A DNA stretch of 5,825 nt from Clostridiaceae bacterium (lineage in GTDB: Bacteria; Bacillota; Clostridia; Saccharofermentanales; DTU023): NCBI GenBank assembly GCA_012800135.1, contig JAAZJV010000283.1:1-5825 (forward strand). The letters are read 5' to 3'. Shown piece by piece: positions 5,299 to 5,825 of this stretch. How positions within the stretch are numbered: the stretch's first letter is position 1; each line of letters begins with the position of its first letter. The notes beneath the pieces are model-generated. The model did no database searches and had not been told where the DNA came from. It saw only the letters and a list, made by a program, of their open reading frames with translations. The translations under genes were made by a program, and so were the position numbers.

Positions 5299-5825
5299 TT
5301 ATTTTACCACGATTGCGAATGCCTCTTTGCCTTCTGTCCCTACGATACGCATGCGAACAATATCGCCGGGATGAGGCATTTCGATATCACTTTCACCTTG
5401 GCTCCGTACCGATTGTCCGCGCACATAAATATATTCCGGCGTATAACCGCATGGCCTGCCTTCGCTATCGAAGTACTCGACGAGCACATCGCGCTCTTTC
5501 CCGATACGCGCCATGATCGCTTCACGCGCCAAACGCGACGCGAGTGTGCGAAGCCTTTCGGCGCGATCCTTCACAACATCGCGCGCAACATGACAACTCC
5601 ATTTGCCCGCCGGTGTCCCCTGTCTTCTCGAATAAGGGAAGACGTGTAAGCGCAAAAACCGCACTTTTTCACAAAGTTTTACTGTCTCTTGAAAGTCGTC
5701 TTCTGTCTCCCCCGGAAATCCGACCATGATGTCGGCCGTGATTCCGGCATCCGGAAACGCATCGTAAAGCCTTTGACATACGTCGACGTAGTCCTGCTGT
5801 GTGCTTATGCGACCCATCTTCCGAA
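5299..5825 (-). CDS. mtaB: MtaB-type tRNA threonylcarbamoyladenosine methylthiotransferase, 5' part off window
   Basis: The last about 175 codons are visible; the frame is open to the right edge. The sequence RKMGRIST at the edge, then [20 protein letters not shown] and [19 protein letters not shown], is the C-terminal half of the radical-SAM domain of MiaB-family methylthiotransferases, in the form typical of MtaB (YqeV). This enzyme adds a methylthio group to t6A37 of tRNAs decoding ANN codons, using two iron-sulphur clusters. The final about 65 residues ([20 protein letters not shown] onward, with [11 protein letters not shown]) form the beta-rich TRAM-like RNA-binding tail, complete to its TAA stop. 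The N-terminal domain and the CxxxCxxC cluster are outside the window. In relatives alaS often stands ahead of ireB; here mtaB takes that place. Confidence 0.92.
   Translation of the reverse strand, partial: RKMGRISTQQDYVDVCQRLYDAFPDAGITADIMVGFPGETEDDFQETVKLCEKVRFLRLHVFPYSRRQGTPAGKWSCHVARDVVKDRAERLRTLASRLAREAIMARIGKERDVLVEYFDSEGRPCGYTPEYIYVRGQSVRSQGESDIEMPHPGDIVRMRIVGTEGKEAFAIVVK

Overview
The window reads as a compact, leftward-transcribed (minus-strand) stretch of a Bacillota chromosome, most likely a Clostridia-type organism of moderate GC. The evidence is the co-occurrence of IreB (UPF0297/YrzL), RuvX (YqgF/YrrK) and a DUF1292 (YrzB-type) protein in that order, a signature cluster of Bacillota, together with strong AGGAGG-type ribosome binding sites. 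Placement below that level cannot be supported from this sequence alone. All seven protein-coding genes I support lie on the minus strand, so transcription runs from high to low coordinates; plus-strand open frames are antisense shadows.

Right part (about 5825 to 4517): the 3' half of mtaB (tRNA t6A methylthiotransferase), then ireB (small regulator, substrate of PASTA Ser/Thr kinases in relatives) and ruvX (pre-16S rRNA nuclease). They are closely spaced and probably co-transcribed. RuvX carries an unusual basic insertion before its last catalytic Asp.

Middle (4516 to 4171): a 346-base non-coding leader with a weak candidate -10 box, an operator-like dyad, a terminator-like stem-loop followed by T's, a sequence that could pair with that terminator's 5' arm, two overlapping mutually exclusive hairpins, and a small hairpin that includes the Shine-Dalgarno of the next gene. 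This resembles a regulated 5' leader, but no known riboswitch class is recognisable.

Left part (4170 to 1): an apparent operon of four genes joined by overlaps or very short gaps: a hyperacidic DUF1292 protein with an N-terminal Cys cluster, a diverged basic DUF1292 paralogue overlapping it, a CPBP (CAAX/bacteriocin-processing-type) intramembrane protease, and a very large membrane-anchored protein open to the left edge of the window. The last has an N-terminal membrane anchor, a Ycf48/BNR-like beta-propeller, a beta-rich carbohydrate-binding-like region with an acidic linker, and what looks like the start of a glycoside-hydrolase-type TIM barrel. It is the largest gene here and the least explained. 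The combination of housekeeping genes (tRNA/rRNA maturation, IreB signalling) with a membrane protease and an outward-facing multidomain protein suggests envelope-related accessory cargo placed behind a conserved core cluster; that functional link is inference.
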